64,000 bases of DNA from Lepas anatifera (lineage: Eukaryota > Arthropoda > Thecostraca > Lepadidae). The position numbers were made by a program, and so were the translations under genes. This document shows, piece after piece, positions 45,101-57,100 of the stretch. Location of the stretch: positions 1 to 64,000 of the forward strand of contig JAOTON010000047.1 of the NCBI GenBank assembly GCA_034440635.1. Reading direction: 5' to 3'. The notes under the pieces are model-generated. The model made no database searches. It was given only the letters and a program-made list of their open reading frames with translations, and had not been told where the DNA came from. Positions within the stretch are counted from its first letter, which is position 1; every line of letters begins with the position of its first letter.

Positions 45101-46004
45101 ACAAAAATATTGACAGCGGGAACAATGGGTCAATCAGTAGAAAATTAATGGTTAATAGGGGTATAGTTCGCGTAATCGACATTTACAAAGTTTCTGAAAG
45201 AAGACTTATGACATCAAATGAAGTATCTCAAATCTATAATATACATCCAGTAACATCTCTCTCGATTTTGAGATCCATCCCAGAGATATGGAAACTACGG
45301 ATTATGATGGATAAACCGACCGCACCAGACATTCCTGAAAGTTTTGCAACCCTAAAGAGCACACCGAAAGCTGTCCAATGGGCGTATGGGAAGCTGAAAG
45401 AACAAGAGTGGGTACCAGACAGGGAGAAATGCCATGAAAAGTGGCAGGACTATCTCCAGAGAACACCGAACCCCCCTTCCCAGATACAGTGGTCTGAGGT
45501 TTATGATCGGCTTCACCATTCAACGAACAATGTCAATCTCAGATGGCTTCAATATCGCATAATTAAACGTATCTTACCGACGAACAGACTTCTTTACCTA
45601 ATGGGGCTTTTGAAACCGACAAGTGCAAAACCTGTCCGATGTATTCAGAAAATATTACGCACAAATTCTGGAAGTGTCCCTCAGTTAGATTACTTTGGCT
45701 CGGTGTGGAAGAATTATTGGGACTACGAACCCATTTGACAAACATAAATATATTTGTCGGTCTTCATCTGCGTAACTTAAATCAAACCATACGTGCTAAT
45801 ACAGTCATTATGCTCACAAATCAGTTTATTTGGAAGGAAAAAGACTACCCGGAACACCTGAAGTTTGAGAAGCTGAAACGATTTATACATCAATACCTCA
45901 CGATCGAGAAGTATATTTCGAAAATTACGGCCAGAGAAAGTCAATTTGGGGAAATATGGGGAAAGCTATGGGAATTCTTGAGACGAGATCAACATCTTCA
46001 GTAG
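42124..46004 (+). CDS. LINE ORF2 polyprotein: AP endonuclease and reverse transcriptase, one frameshift
   Basis: The main frame runs 42124-45738 (1204 aa) and the C-terminus continues in another frame to 46004. In order: apurinic-like endonuclease (LASLNVNGLR, LLQETHS, FGGDFNF, SRIDFFV, LSDHKM), a linker, reverse transcriptase (PISLLNTLYKIITKCLASRL, DQTGFIKGRYIGENIRLL, ACDVRKAYDSVDW, GLKQGCPLSCLLF, the catalytic YADD near residue 729, GLELNVTKT), then a C-terminal region. A single-base indel near 45610 moves the CxxC...H...C zinc knuckle and the tail (HKFWKCPSVRLLW) into the other frame. No other stop was noticed, so this copy is young. The start could be a little downstream, near VADTTLRLASLN. 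Confidence 0.9.
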
Positions 46005-47636
46005 ATACATAAACAAGATCACGCACATACATGCCCACATGCACTGGTAGTTATTGTAGCTACAATTACATACCCTCGCTTTAACGCCAACACACCATAT
46101 GCGCAATGCACAGGTGGCTTCTGGGCGCCTCCACGATAAATACAAAGAAATATGCAGGAATGTTATCCCGGGCTAGTGCTGTAATTCCGCCAGGTGGTGC
46201 CAACGAGCGGCTGCTGACCTCCCGTAGGTCAGCAGTGATGTAAAGTGCTGTAGGGGACACCACTATTGTCACTTATTTTGATAGCTGTTGGTGCGCATCA
46301 TGTACGAATCTGAGATGGCTGTGGTTTTCTGAGTGCACCCTTTGGGTTTTGGTTGCAGAGCATGGTTGTTTGGATGCAGAGAGGGAACCGGTACACTGTG
46401 CTTGTAGATTTGTTCTTTTTGTCTGTGTGCCGCCATCTCCAGGTAATGGCAGGCCCCGTAGGCCATCGCTCTTTGTACTCTAGTAGCTATAGAGACGCCA
46501 TCAGGAAGTGGATTTGTGGTTGCGAGTGTGGTTGAAGTGGATTTGAGTGGTGGGTTTGTGCTAGTTTTGGTACGAATATGAATAAAAAAGTGGAAAAAAA
46601 AATTGCGAGTGAGCTTGCGCAGCCTGTTGTTGGTTTGTGAGTATTTGATGTAGTCGTTTTCCTGCTGTGTCAATTGATAGGTGTGCCAGAGCTTTCCTTT
46701 TTTCTCCTGAGCATCAGTGCGGCATGGTTCATATCTTTGTTCTTTTTCTTTCTGAGAATCCTAATGGGAACTTCTTGTTTCACGACACTGTCCAAACTTG
46801 CCTCAATGATGTCCCAAGACTCCTGAACACCTTTACCACTTTTTGCGATAATTTGTCTTTTTTTTTGCTTCATATAACGTTTTTCGTCTATGATTTTGGT
46901 ATACTTTTTGTTGTATTTGTTCTGCCGCATATGTGGGCTTTAAACCTTAAAACATAAACCTACACAGACTCTCAACTAGGATATTTTTCAGCAACCACTC
47001 TCATGTCTCTTTTATGACTTGTATTTTGTCATATTTTATTTTGCCTATTTGCTTCTGGTTAGGTTCTCGCTCTGTGACAATCTGTGCATGTTTTGTTTTG
47101 TTTCTTAACTTGCCTTTGTTATTGCCATATTTTGTTTGTCTGCTTTGCCTTCTAGTAAAGTTCTTGTTCTGCAGTGCTTGTTTTGTTCTCAATTTGATTT
47201 TATTATTTCTATTCTTTTTTCCCTGTGCATGTACTTACATTATTATGATCAATTAGCTGTATTGTTTCAAGCAGTATGCACTATTCTTTCGTTTTTTGTA
47301 TCATATCATTTGCATTGTATTGTGTGTTATCTCTTACATTGCTGCGCTTGGTTTTGTTTTTGTTGTTGTTTTTTGCTTTTATTTGCTCTCAACTGCCATT
47401 GTTCCTCTTTGATGAAGTTTGTGTTTTTGTGCCTGCTCTTTCTTTGTTTCTGTCATTAAAAAAAAAAATATATTTTGAATAATAAAAAATTTATCGTTTT
47501 CTGTCATCAGTTCTCTTCTAAGTCAAAGAGAACGAGTTAGAAAACTGGTGATATTTTGAAACTAACTTGATCTTTCTTCAAGCAGGCCCAGGCACCTTAA
47601 TTAGATGTGAAACCAGACTGCTGTTCCCCCCCCCGT
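46005..47636. other. Post-LINE region, possible LINE 3'UTR
   Basis: Strongly T-rich from 46670, closed by ATTAAAAAAAAAAATATATT near 47456-47475. It may be the LINE 3'UTR with its tail on the plus strand. Hydrophobic ORFs here come from T-rich DNA. Confidence 0.4.
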
Positions 47637-48085
47637 TTAAAGGGAATTGCCACTTTTTCGAAATTAAAAAAAGAAGAATTTATGAACAAAATAGACCCAA
47701 AAATCAGGAAACCACGTTTTGTTTCACCCACCAATCGCTCAAAACAAATATATCTTCTTTTGTATTACTGCGCTGGGTTGACCCAGGCATCACATGTAAT
47801 CACGAATCTGGCAGCTAGCGGCGGCTAGCAACATGTAAGCTTGCGTGGCCATGCCAATTGCTAAAATTTATCACGTGACATGCTCTGCCAGATGGAAAGC
47901 GATTCATTCCTGGTTTGGAAAACTGCAGTATTACCTCCCTCCTTCTTTGAACTTTAAAACGTGTGGACATTTTATACAGAGAGCTTTGGGTGAAATTAAA
48001 TATACCAATAGTGGTTTCTGGACATGCTCTACCAAACTCCTATCTCAGTTCGAAACCCATTATAAAAGTGGGACATTTCCTTTAA
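47637..48085. mobile_element. TTAA-flanked MITE, relative of the 24.75-kb copy
   Basis: About 449 bp from TTAAAGGGAATTGCCACTTT to GTGGGACATTTCCTTTAA; terminal repeats imperfect. It lies just upstream of ISCA1. Confidence 0.65.
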
Positions 48086-48335
48086 GCGGTTTCTGGGCTA
48101 TTCTATATAGACATAGGAGTGACAGCATACAGAGAATTGGAGACCAACAGGTATTGTATATCAATGTGTACCATACAATACTACATCCTTAAGTTAAATA
48201 GTTAAAATTTGAAATATGTGGTGCATGCACCCTGGCCCCTGCTCCCATGTCTGCAATTTCTCTTAAGTGTGAATTAGGATAAATTTGTCACACGATACAC
48301 TGACTCTTTCAGGAGCATCATCTTTAAGGTCTACT

Positions 48336-50925
48336 ATGGCAGCCCCTGTTGCAACTGCAACGGTCAGGGCTGTACGTGGCGGCAGACGGCTAATACCTAC
48401 CCGAGCTGCGCTAATTTTGGTGAGTAAGCAGACATGGTTCCTCCGCTCACACATCGGTTACTTCTCCTTTGGAACCATCAGGAATAGCTTCCAACAATTT
48501 CGGAGTGTCAGATACTTTTTATAAACAGTAGCAGGTAACCCAAACTTTAGATATTTTGAGAAAATTACATTTTAAACTAGTTTTTGGAGAAAACGCCCAA
48601 AAGCCGGAGTAGCGGCCATTGGTTAAGTCTTATATTCCAAGGCTGTGCACATTTCCTTCCTCACTGGTCATGTGCTGTGTTTCTACAGACAAAGAAAGCA
48701 GTTGAAAAGGTGAAGAATGTTCTGGACAACAGACCAGAGGCTGTGAGTATACAGTGCCCGTACATCTGCCTAGAGTAGTACACATTTGGACTATTTTGTG
48801 TCATCGATGAGGTATGATGGCTGTCACCTCTGATGCTACATACTTCAGTGGTTACAGTTTGCAGGTGAACATCCTGTCGCCGTTTCCAGTCAACGTCGAC
48901 AGGACGGTATACGTTTTCGGGGGTTCTTGTCCATGCGCATTTTTTTCACGTTTGCAAATCTTTGCTCCGACATCAGCTAAGTCCAAAGCGCCGCTCTTGG
49001 TTTTGTTTTTTAGCAATGCACTGTCATGTGCTGACCATCTTGAGGCCCATTCACACACGGCAGAACCTGCTAAAGTTTTCACCTGTAGATGATTGCCCAG
49101 TGTGATCATATAGCGTCCGCCCAGAGACAGGCTGATTCTGCTGAAGGAAATAAAATGAAATGTTAAATGTTTAAAAAATGTCAAAATGGGCTACCGGTGT
49201 TCAAGAACATTTCCTACAACCCGTTTGTTTCATATCAAATGTATCCTAATGCTTACCATGTGCAGAGAAAGTGTTTCCTCAGAAGAGCAATTTAACGAGT
49301 GGCGTACCGGATTTTCGACTTGAGCTTGAACACGTCCAGTTCAAGTTAAATCCAATTTTAAAAAGGTTAAGTCCCCTTTAACGGTAAAATTCTGTCCAGT
49401 TTTTCGTCTTTGACACCTGTCTTTACAGCTCTGCGAGGTGTAAATCAGGGTTTCCTATTTATTTTTGTCTGTATATACGGGGCTTTGGAACGGAGCATTT
49501 CTGAATATGCTGCTATCTGTGCGGCAGTATGGCTGTTTTCTGAACCGGTAATGACCCTCACGTGTACTTTCAGATTGGCCTCAAAGTCGGCGTGAGGACC
49601 AGGGGCTGCAACGGTCTGAGTTACACCCTAGATTATGCCTTCGAGAAAGGCAAACTCGACGAGGTAGTCCAGCAAGATGGTACGTCGCAGTGTCTCTGAA
49701 TGTTATTTGATCTGCGAAAATGACGCATAATAAAAGCGGACAGCATGCCTCTTTCTATATCTTGAGCCCATATTTGTTTGCCGATCTTTGCGTTACAACT
49801 CATTACAATGACCCTTGGGTTAAATTCGGCGCGCAATAAGCACTGCCCCAGTATCGTCCGGCAAAACCGTTTTCACCTTGAATGGAGGTAAAATCAACTG
49901 CGTTCAAGGACACTAAACAACCAGATACGTATCTTGCTACTATCGTCACTTAGATTTGGATCTAATCGTTTGTGATTCGACTATAAATATCATTAAATCA
50001 TTTATAAACTTTTCCGATGCTACCAAATTGACAGCACTTTATTAATAGAACAATTCTTATAAGCTATCAGCCGGAGCTGCCGTCCCGGTAGATTAGTTGG
50101 TAGAACGTTGGGTCCCGGCCCGCTGCTCAGAAACATACAGTGACAGCGCATGTCCAAGCTTGGGATCGGTTCCCTTGAGACGCTCCGGCGCTCAATAGTG
50201 TACCCGACTTAGGTCGGCTGGCAACTGACTTGAGAGGGTGACCTGAGTGGGGCGGCCGTCCCTGTGCTTTGTGACGTTAAATTTTGGCTTCTAAATTAAC
50301 CCTTCATTGTGGGAGTTTGCTCGTTCGGGTGGTGGGCTCGGGACCCCCGTGAAAAGTCCCTAGATGACTTTAGTGAGACTCCGACTCCACCAGCCGTACT
50401 GGGAACAACTTGGACAAAAATTATAAAAACAAATTTACAGTCCCCGTGGTGTCGAGCCTAGAATCGGCCCCAGATGTGTTGCTCGTTGCAAAATATTGGT
50501 GATGAATGCGCCTATGCTTTGGAAAAGCAAAGACCATTTCCTGACTCTAGCCTGCGATTCTCGAACCTTTCAGACTCAGGTGGCGGAGCCGCAAAGCCAA
50601 AAATTTCTCAATTATGGGTGAAATAGTACAAAACATGAACCATGTTCATGTTTATGGTTTTGCATCTGTTTCACGACTTTTAGCTCTGATACATATTGCA
50701 TCTGGATAACATTACTGCCATATTTGCATGAAAGCTACCTATTTGTAAGGTTGTAACTGATATTCCGTTGTTGCAGGCGTCACAATACTCATCGACCGGA
50801 AGGCACAGCTGTCGCTTCTCGGCACAGAAATGGACTATGCCGAGACCAAACTCGCCAGTGAGTTCATATTCAATAACCCTAACATCAAAGGGACTTGCGG
50901 TTGCGGAGAAAGCTTTTCGGTATAG
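48336..50925 (+). CDS. ISCA1: ISCA1, mitochondrial iron-sulfur cluster assembly protein
   Basis: Exons 48336-48419, 48689-48742, 49574-49679 and 50777-50925 join in phase to 130 aa, stop TAG. ISCA1 is an A-type carrier that works late in mitochondrial [4Fe-4S] cluster assembly, supplying lipoate synthase, aconitase and complex I. Seen: N-terminal ATVRAVRGGRR and PTRAAL, matching the human leader; VGVRTRGCNGLSYTL with the first conserved Cys; LLGTEMDYAE; FNNPNIKGTCGCGESF with the C-x-C cluster-binding pair near the C-terminus. Length equals the animal orthologue (about 129 aa). A TTTCAG acceptor about 25 nt before the ATG suggests an untranslated first exon. Intron 3 (49680-50776) contains a tRNA-derived SINE. 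Codon use is less GC-rich than in NOL9 or STIL. It is tail to tail with STIL, the two stop codons being 251 bp apart. Confidence 0.97.
50077..50432 (+). mobile_element. tRNA-derived SINE, copy 2
   Basis: Diverged copy (GCCGTCCCGGTAGATTAGTT, GGTAGAACGTTGG, GGGATCGGTTCCCTTGAG, TTAGGTCGGCTGGCAACTGA, CCTTCATTGTGGGAG), ending AACAACTTGGACAAAAATTA. Lies within ISCA1 intron 3. Confidence 0.86.
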
Positions 50926-51159
50926 TCCGCGGGCGTTATAGGTGATGGCCACTGAATTGTGCTCTATGTGCTATTGCGTGTGTGGATATTGTTTTATTGT
51001 CGAGCCAGGTAGGATCGGAAAGTGGGTTCGATGCATGAATACTAGTCTGTAGCGTCGTTGTCGATGTATTATTATTATTATTATGATAATGACGATGGGG
51101 TGATGCGACAACAGTGTATTTGATCTGGAAATATGACTATGCCCAGTTATGTAATTGTA

Positions 51160-51165
51160 TTTATT
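51160..51165 (-). terminator. Candidate STIL poly(A) signal AATAAA
   Basis: AATAAA on the minus strand begins 12 nt after the STIL stop codon. A second AATAAA lies at 50994-50999 on the same strand, still before the ISCA1 stop codon, so either could direct 3' processing. Confidence 0.4.
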
Positions 51166-51176
51166 AGATGGATGCA

Positions 51177-54100
51177 TTAACAATGACAACGTTTCGACAC
51201 ATTATATGTACAAAGCCAACCAAGTCGTTGGCTCAGCTGCTCCTGAAGGTTGAACTTCTCCATGTACTTGCGGGTGGAGAAGCTCATGTTGGAGTCGGAG
51301 ATTCCATACAGCGTCATATCGGTGGGGCCGCGGCCACTCACGGGCGCCAGATTCTCCTTGCCGAGCAGGCGCGACTCCACGGGATGCGGGACCGAGCGCC
51401 CGCCCACTGCCGAGCAAACACACCAGGTCGAACAAACTAACACCTTCCAACACCTGATGACTCCTGAATTTCTAAAAGAAGACATGAAATAAACTTTAAA
51501 TATATCAAGCAATTTGTTACGTTGCCATATCGCAACACTCGTCTTTTGTGAAACTAAACAATGAAATTACTTTAATCATAGTCACCTTGCACCTTTGTTT
51601 AATCAAAGTCACAAGAATAGTGAAACCGGACATGTCCTCTTGGTTTTACCTGACTTCACTCATCTAGAGAAAGAACACGGCGTGTTCAGTGTGTGCGAGA
51701 ACCGGACTATCACGGGCGCTGTGCACCGTCTGGTCCCAGTCGCCGCCTGGGGACACCTACCGGCGGCGGCGCGCTGCATCAGCTGTCTGTTGTCCACGTA
51801 CTTCATGGCCAGCGTGTTCATCTCCAGGCTGAGGTCAGTGCTGCAGGACAGGGTCGGCGAGGCGGCCGCCGCGCGCGGCACGCACGAGTAGTCGAACACC
51901 GACCTACCGCCCACAACAGCACGGTCCACTTAGACGGGGCAGCGCTCAGGGCCGTCTCTACGGAACTTTTACTGCGGGGACGGACCCCGGGGCTGGCGAT
52001 GACGGGGGGGCGGACAATTCTGAAATTTCGCCAGCATATGAAACGCTAACGACGATGCACTTCGCCAACATAGTTAAGTGGATTCACGCAGGTAATAGGG
52101 AGAAAATACATACGTCAATTTCCATTTGGCGGCGGCCCCTGATTCGCGAATAAGGCGAAGCGTTCCCTCTGCTTTCGACATCCATGGCAGTGCTCGACAT
52201 AAACCACCGATTCAAAGGGTTACAGAATGCGTGCATCGGAATGGTTTCACCAATCCGGAAAAAATAGGTGATATATTACGGCAAATGCCAAAACCTGCCA
52301 CGAAAGAGAACATTATGTATTGGCCACGTCCAATGTTCATTTTATTTATCGCAACAATTGGCGCATCTGGACAGAAAATTGAGTTTGCGTGTATAAAAAT
52401 AAGATGAAGAAGGATTGAATGTCACTACCTGGTTTTCCGACAGCCATAGAGTACACATATGGAGCTAGTGACTGGGATTCCAGCGCCGCGCATCCGTGCT
52501 ACAGGTACCCTGGCCAGCTGACCTGTCGGCGCCGGCGGCTGGGGCGGGCTGGAAGCTGACCCCGGCTGCCCTCAGCTGCCTCAGCGTGGCGCGCCGCACC
52601 GGGTCCGAGTCGCCCTCCGAGTCGCCGTCCTGCTGCTGCAGCTGAAGCCGCTGCTGCCGGCTCTGGCCGTGCTGCTCCGGCGGGGGCGGCCGCTGGGCAG
52701 CCGCACCAACTCTGGCCCCGTCCAGGATCTGGTTTACCTGACCCTGTTGCAAGGAGGAAAAACGACTAGGTGAATCCAGATGAGAAGAGATTCGTGAAAA
52801 CGGGGTCCACAAACAAACGGTGGGGCCGAGAATCAAAGCGGCGCCTAATTAATCCTCCATTTCGTTTAGGTCATTTTGCAAGTCTTCAAATTATTCAGTT
52901 TTGAGTATCTCAGTTAATTCAATTTGTTGTGCACACCGAAATGGGCATTAAAAACCGACTTAAGAGACAGCAAAAAACAAAAACAAAAACAAAAATCAGA
53001 TGAAGACTCGAAATCGCAGCAAACCCAACATGGCGATGCGTGGGGAAGTTGGCACACTGGGAAAGGAAGAAAGGCAATTCATTCTGTAAAAGTCGAAAAC
53101 ACATGAACAGGCAAAAGGCAAACACTGACACTATTTTTTTCATCATGATATGCCAGGTATTCTATGAAACCCCGAGCTAGAAGACGTGTGCTGCTTGCAA
53201 AGACCGAGACATCTTTTATTGTTTATAAGTTAGCATTTTACATCCTGTCGTCGTTGCTTTTTATACGAGTGCAATGGCAACAATCCCCCAGTCGTTAACA
53301 TTTCTGGTTAACAAGCGGCTTTAGATTGGTAAGGCGTTCAGAAACGATGGGTTGCCTGGCAAATATTTTTAGCCTTTCAAGTTCCACTTCCAAATATTTG
53401 CTGTAGCGAGTTAAAAGACTAAAGGGAAAAAATGATAGTGATCATAATCTTCCAGAAAAGGTATAACAGTTAATAATTTTAAAACATCCAAAATAGTCAA
53501 CGGTTTCACACCATGGGACATGGTCGCGACCAGGCCAGTCGACCCACGACTAATTATCTATCGACACAAAATTGTCAGCCACAAAATTTCAAAACACTTG
53601 CACGCCCACTCGCTATCAAAGGTGCATACGTTAAGATGTGGAATGACCCGCTTCCTCGAATCCTGAATCACAAATGGAGCTAATACACTGAGATTTTACA
53701 TTCGGGCACAGCCCTGCATTATAATTATCCTCCTAAAAGAGGAAAAATCACAAACTCTTGGTCTTAATGTAGGAAGGCCAGTAATTGAGCTTCATAAAAA
53801 TGCCTTAAAAAAACTTAAAAAAACTGAAAGTTTCTGATCGGAGCTAGCCCATGTACCGTCTACACGATACAAATACAAACGAAATATATCCAACGTATGT
53901 ACATACATTTGGATTAAAAGCTTTCATTACCGCGCGGGCTCGCTGAGCCCGCGAGTTCTCTCCCTACATTTGGATACAATTTCACATACGAGCGACACGG
54001 TCCGGCCCGGCCATTACGCTAACGAAAGGCTTATACATATTTATACTTATACTTGTTGTATACCCGAAAAGGCGCAATATACCCTGACGGGGTCTTCACC

Positions 54101-57100
54101 GTGTTATAGCCGGATCAATTCCATTACTGACTCAACACATCACGGTCTCCTTGTAGTGCTCCATGGGAGGAGGACGAGACCCAGGCGAAAGCGAAGGGAG
54201 AAAACTGGGAAGGGAGCTTCCCATGTGACCGTGGGAGCCTCCGCAAGGTTTAAGGGGACGGAAATTACCCCTTCCCCGCCAGGCCCTTGTGTAACAGTAA
54301 GCAATCCTTCTAGCCACAAAGGCTACATAAGGTACCATGGTATAATAGCAAAGTACTCAAAGCATGTGCTCACCATAACATTTTGGAAGAACGTCTTGTC
54401 TGGTCCAGGCCTTTCCTCTTCAACCTCGTCCTCGGAATCGTCCTCTGACCTGAAAATCATACGCTATTGCCAGCATGTAACACAGCAAATTAGGATGGCA
54501 GGAAATACAAAGTATTAGTTATTGTGGTGCCATAACGGAGTTCAAAGAATCCAGCCTACTGACAGAAGCCACAAACCTGGTCGGATCGGCTCCATACCCA
54601 TCAGTTGACATGTCAATGTTAAACCGAAGCGGTTCATTCAGCTGAGGAGGGAGACAGCGAAACCATGAACTCGCCTCCAGTGAACCTAACCATTGACGGG
54701 ATGAAATAGGACCGCTGTTTTTAGATTTCGCCCCTTCCAGTACAGGAATTCTCGATGATCGGGTTCAGCTCCAATGAACACTAACCCCGCCGCTGAATTT
54801 TGCTTCTCCATCTGGAATGGCGCCATGTGACAATTGCATCGTAGAATTTTGTTAGAGCACAAATACTTGATTCAAGAACTAACGGCAGGTGTCTCTATCT
54901 ACGAGGCGGTGTCCCACTTTAAACTGTCAGCAGGTTTAAATTTCCCCATGACCGCGCGAAACCGTGCCCGCCAGGCATACCCGCGAAAAACTTCCACGCA
55001 CCTCGAGACCTCGACACAAATATGGGTTAAAATGTGCATATTGACGATCCCATAAAGTTAACTGATGGAATCAATACATAATTTCATCCTGACCAATTCC
55101 CACGCCTGCGCTCTTTACACTGAACTGGATGACAATAGTGCTAAGACTGTGGCATCGAGGTAATCGTATTTCCATGGAAATGAGAAGTCGAGGTCTGGGC
55201 CTGCAAACGTGTGGTGTTCCACATGCTATCCAGACTGTATGGAGACTGGCCTCACAGTATCAGAGCACAACAACTAATCCTTTACAAATTTTGAACCAGT
55301 CAAACAGATCACAATCTGGCAATGTTTTGTGTCAGGTTGAGCCTCTTTGATTTGAACCACAAACAAATATAAATATAAATCAAGCGCTTTCAACTAAAAG
55401 AGGCTATTATTAGGAACCTAAAAGTGATACGTCAATTTCTGCTATTTTCTTGATATACTAACATATTTCAAGTTTCAAATATGCCATTAAAGAAAGCTAT
55501 ACGCATTAATAGTCGCCTGTGCTAAAGGCACGTTTAGCACATAGGTTTCAAAGAGGTCCAAGCAAGAAATACTTGTTCGTGTGACCACAGGAGGGACAGG
55601 AAGTGGGTTTTCCAGCAAATGATAAGTCTTTGGACGAATGAAATATTGATCAAGTGAATTCTCGGAATACTTTATGACATTGCTGTATCAGTTCAACTCA
55701 CAGAACATAGGTATCACACTCCCTTTAACGTTAGAAAGTAGACTATCATTAGCTTTCTCACAGGCTCGTAGCGTTATATATGGGGTTCTAACGGAGGGTT
55801 CCATGGTAGGATTCTAAAGCAGACATGGATCAAGGAGAAGAGACAATTCAAAGATTCAAAGACGTATAATTGTTTTTTTTTAGAATTAACAGTGCAGAAT
55901 CAACCAGTCAATCAACCTCGTTCAGGCAGCAACCAGTTACATTACTCTTGAAAGTGGTGCCACTTCACTTAAGCTTATTCAAAGTTCCATTCGCGTGAAA
56001 GGCCCCCGAAGGGTCGGACTAGGCTACAAAAAACACCGAAACGACGCCGAAAAATGCACAATCAGATCTCACATCAACTAAAGGCTCTTCAGTGCTCGGT
56101 TTCTGTGATTACACGCAGAATTGCAGAAAGAAATAGCCTCAATTATTGATATCCGCATTATGCTGAACCCATTTTGACAAAGTGAAAATTTTCAAATGGT
56201 GTCATGAGAGCTTGAGGCTGTTTCTTCTACGCATACTAAGGTTAGGAAAGGTGGCCGGCAGACGAACCAGTGACTGGCGCCACTGACCCGTTCTGGGAGG
56301 GCTGGTACTCCTGCAGCTCCACGTGTAGACTGGGCTCGGGACTGGGCGGCTGCTCAGCCACCGGTGGCAGCACCACACCCCGCAGCGTCAGCTCCTGCTC
56401 CTCGCCACCGGCCCAGCCGTCCGCCTCCACCCACTCCTGCACGCGGCGCGCCTGCACCTGCGCCGTGTTCAGCGTCTCCGAGTCGGCCGGCTGCGCCGGT
56501 GTACCGCTGGTGGTCGGCCGTCGCTGCGGCGGAGTCCCGCTGCCGCGCCTGTCCGCCGCCACAGCGCAGCCAACGCCGGCGCGCGCAGCTCGGCAGCACT
56601 CCCGTCCTGCCTCCTGGGGCCAGACTGCTGCCGACTCGGCTGAGCTGCTCCTGGTGGCGTTGGCAAGCACCCGGCGTGGAACGGTGGCGCCCCGGCTGAG
56701 CGGCTCGGCCGGCGGCGCAGGTGGTGGCGACGGCAGCGGGTCGGTGCCGGCGTCTCTCTGCTTGGCCTTCAGCAGCCCCAGGCTGGTGTTGACGCCGGCT
56801 GCGGCCGTGGCAGGCCGCCGCCCCGCCTCCGTCTGTGTCTCCGCCTCCCTGACCAGCAGAGTGCGGGGGGCCGCCTCGGCGCGCTCCTCCCGTGCCAGCA
56901 GCGCCGCCAGCTGGCGCCGCAGCGTGGCCAGCTGCCGGCCGTTGTCAGCCACAATTCGCAGCACGGCGCGCAGTTCGGCGCCGCAGCACGTGGCGTTACC
57001 GCCGGCAGCCGGCGGAGGGTGGGAGGCAGCGCCGTCAGTGAACCTCGCTTCCGGGGAGAGACCTCCGCCCAAGTGCGCTGCAGCTATCGCCACCGCACCA

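Larger units (their letters stand above)
40020..46004 (+). mobile_element. L1/Tx1-like non-LTR retrotransposon (LINE), nearly full length
   Basis: A two-ORF LINE with a short 5' leader, ORF1 at 40194-41435, a 0.7-kb spacer and ORF2 at 42124-46004. ORF order and motifs place it with the L1/Tx1 group. The 5' boundary near 40020 is inferred from where the CR1-like element on the other strand stops. A T-rich tract and an A-rich stretch near 47458-47490 could be its 3'UTR and tail, but no target-site duplication was confirmed. Confidence 0.88.

Noticed and set aside
46667..47482. Hydrophobic ORFs suggesting membrane proteins
   Set aside because: T-rich low-complexity DNA gives Phe/Leu/Cys-rich frames; no gene signals.
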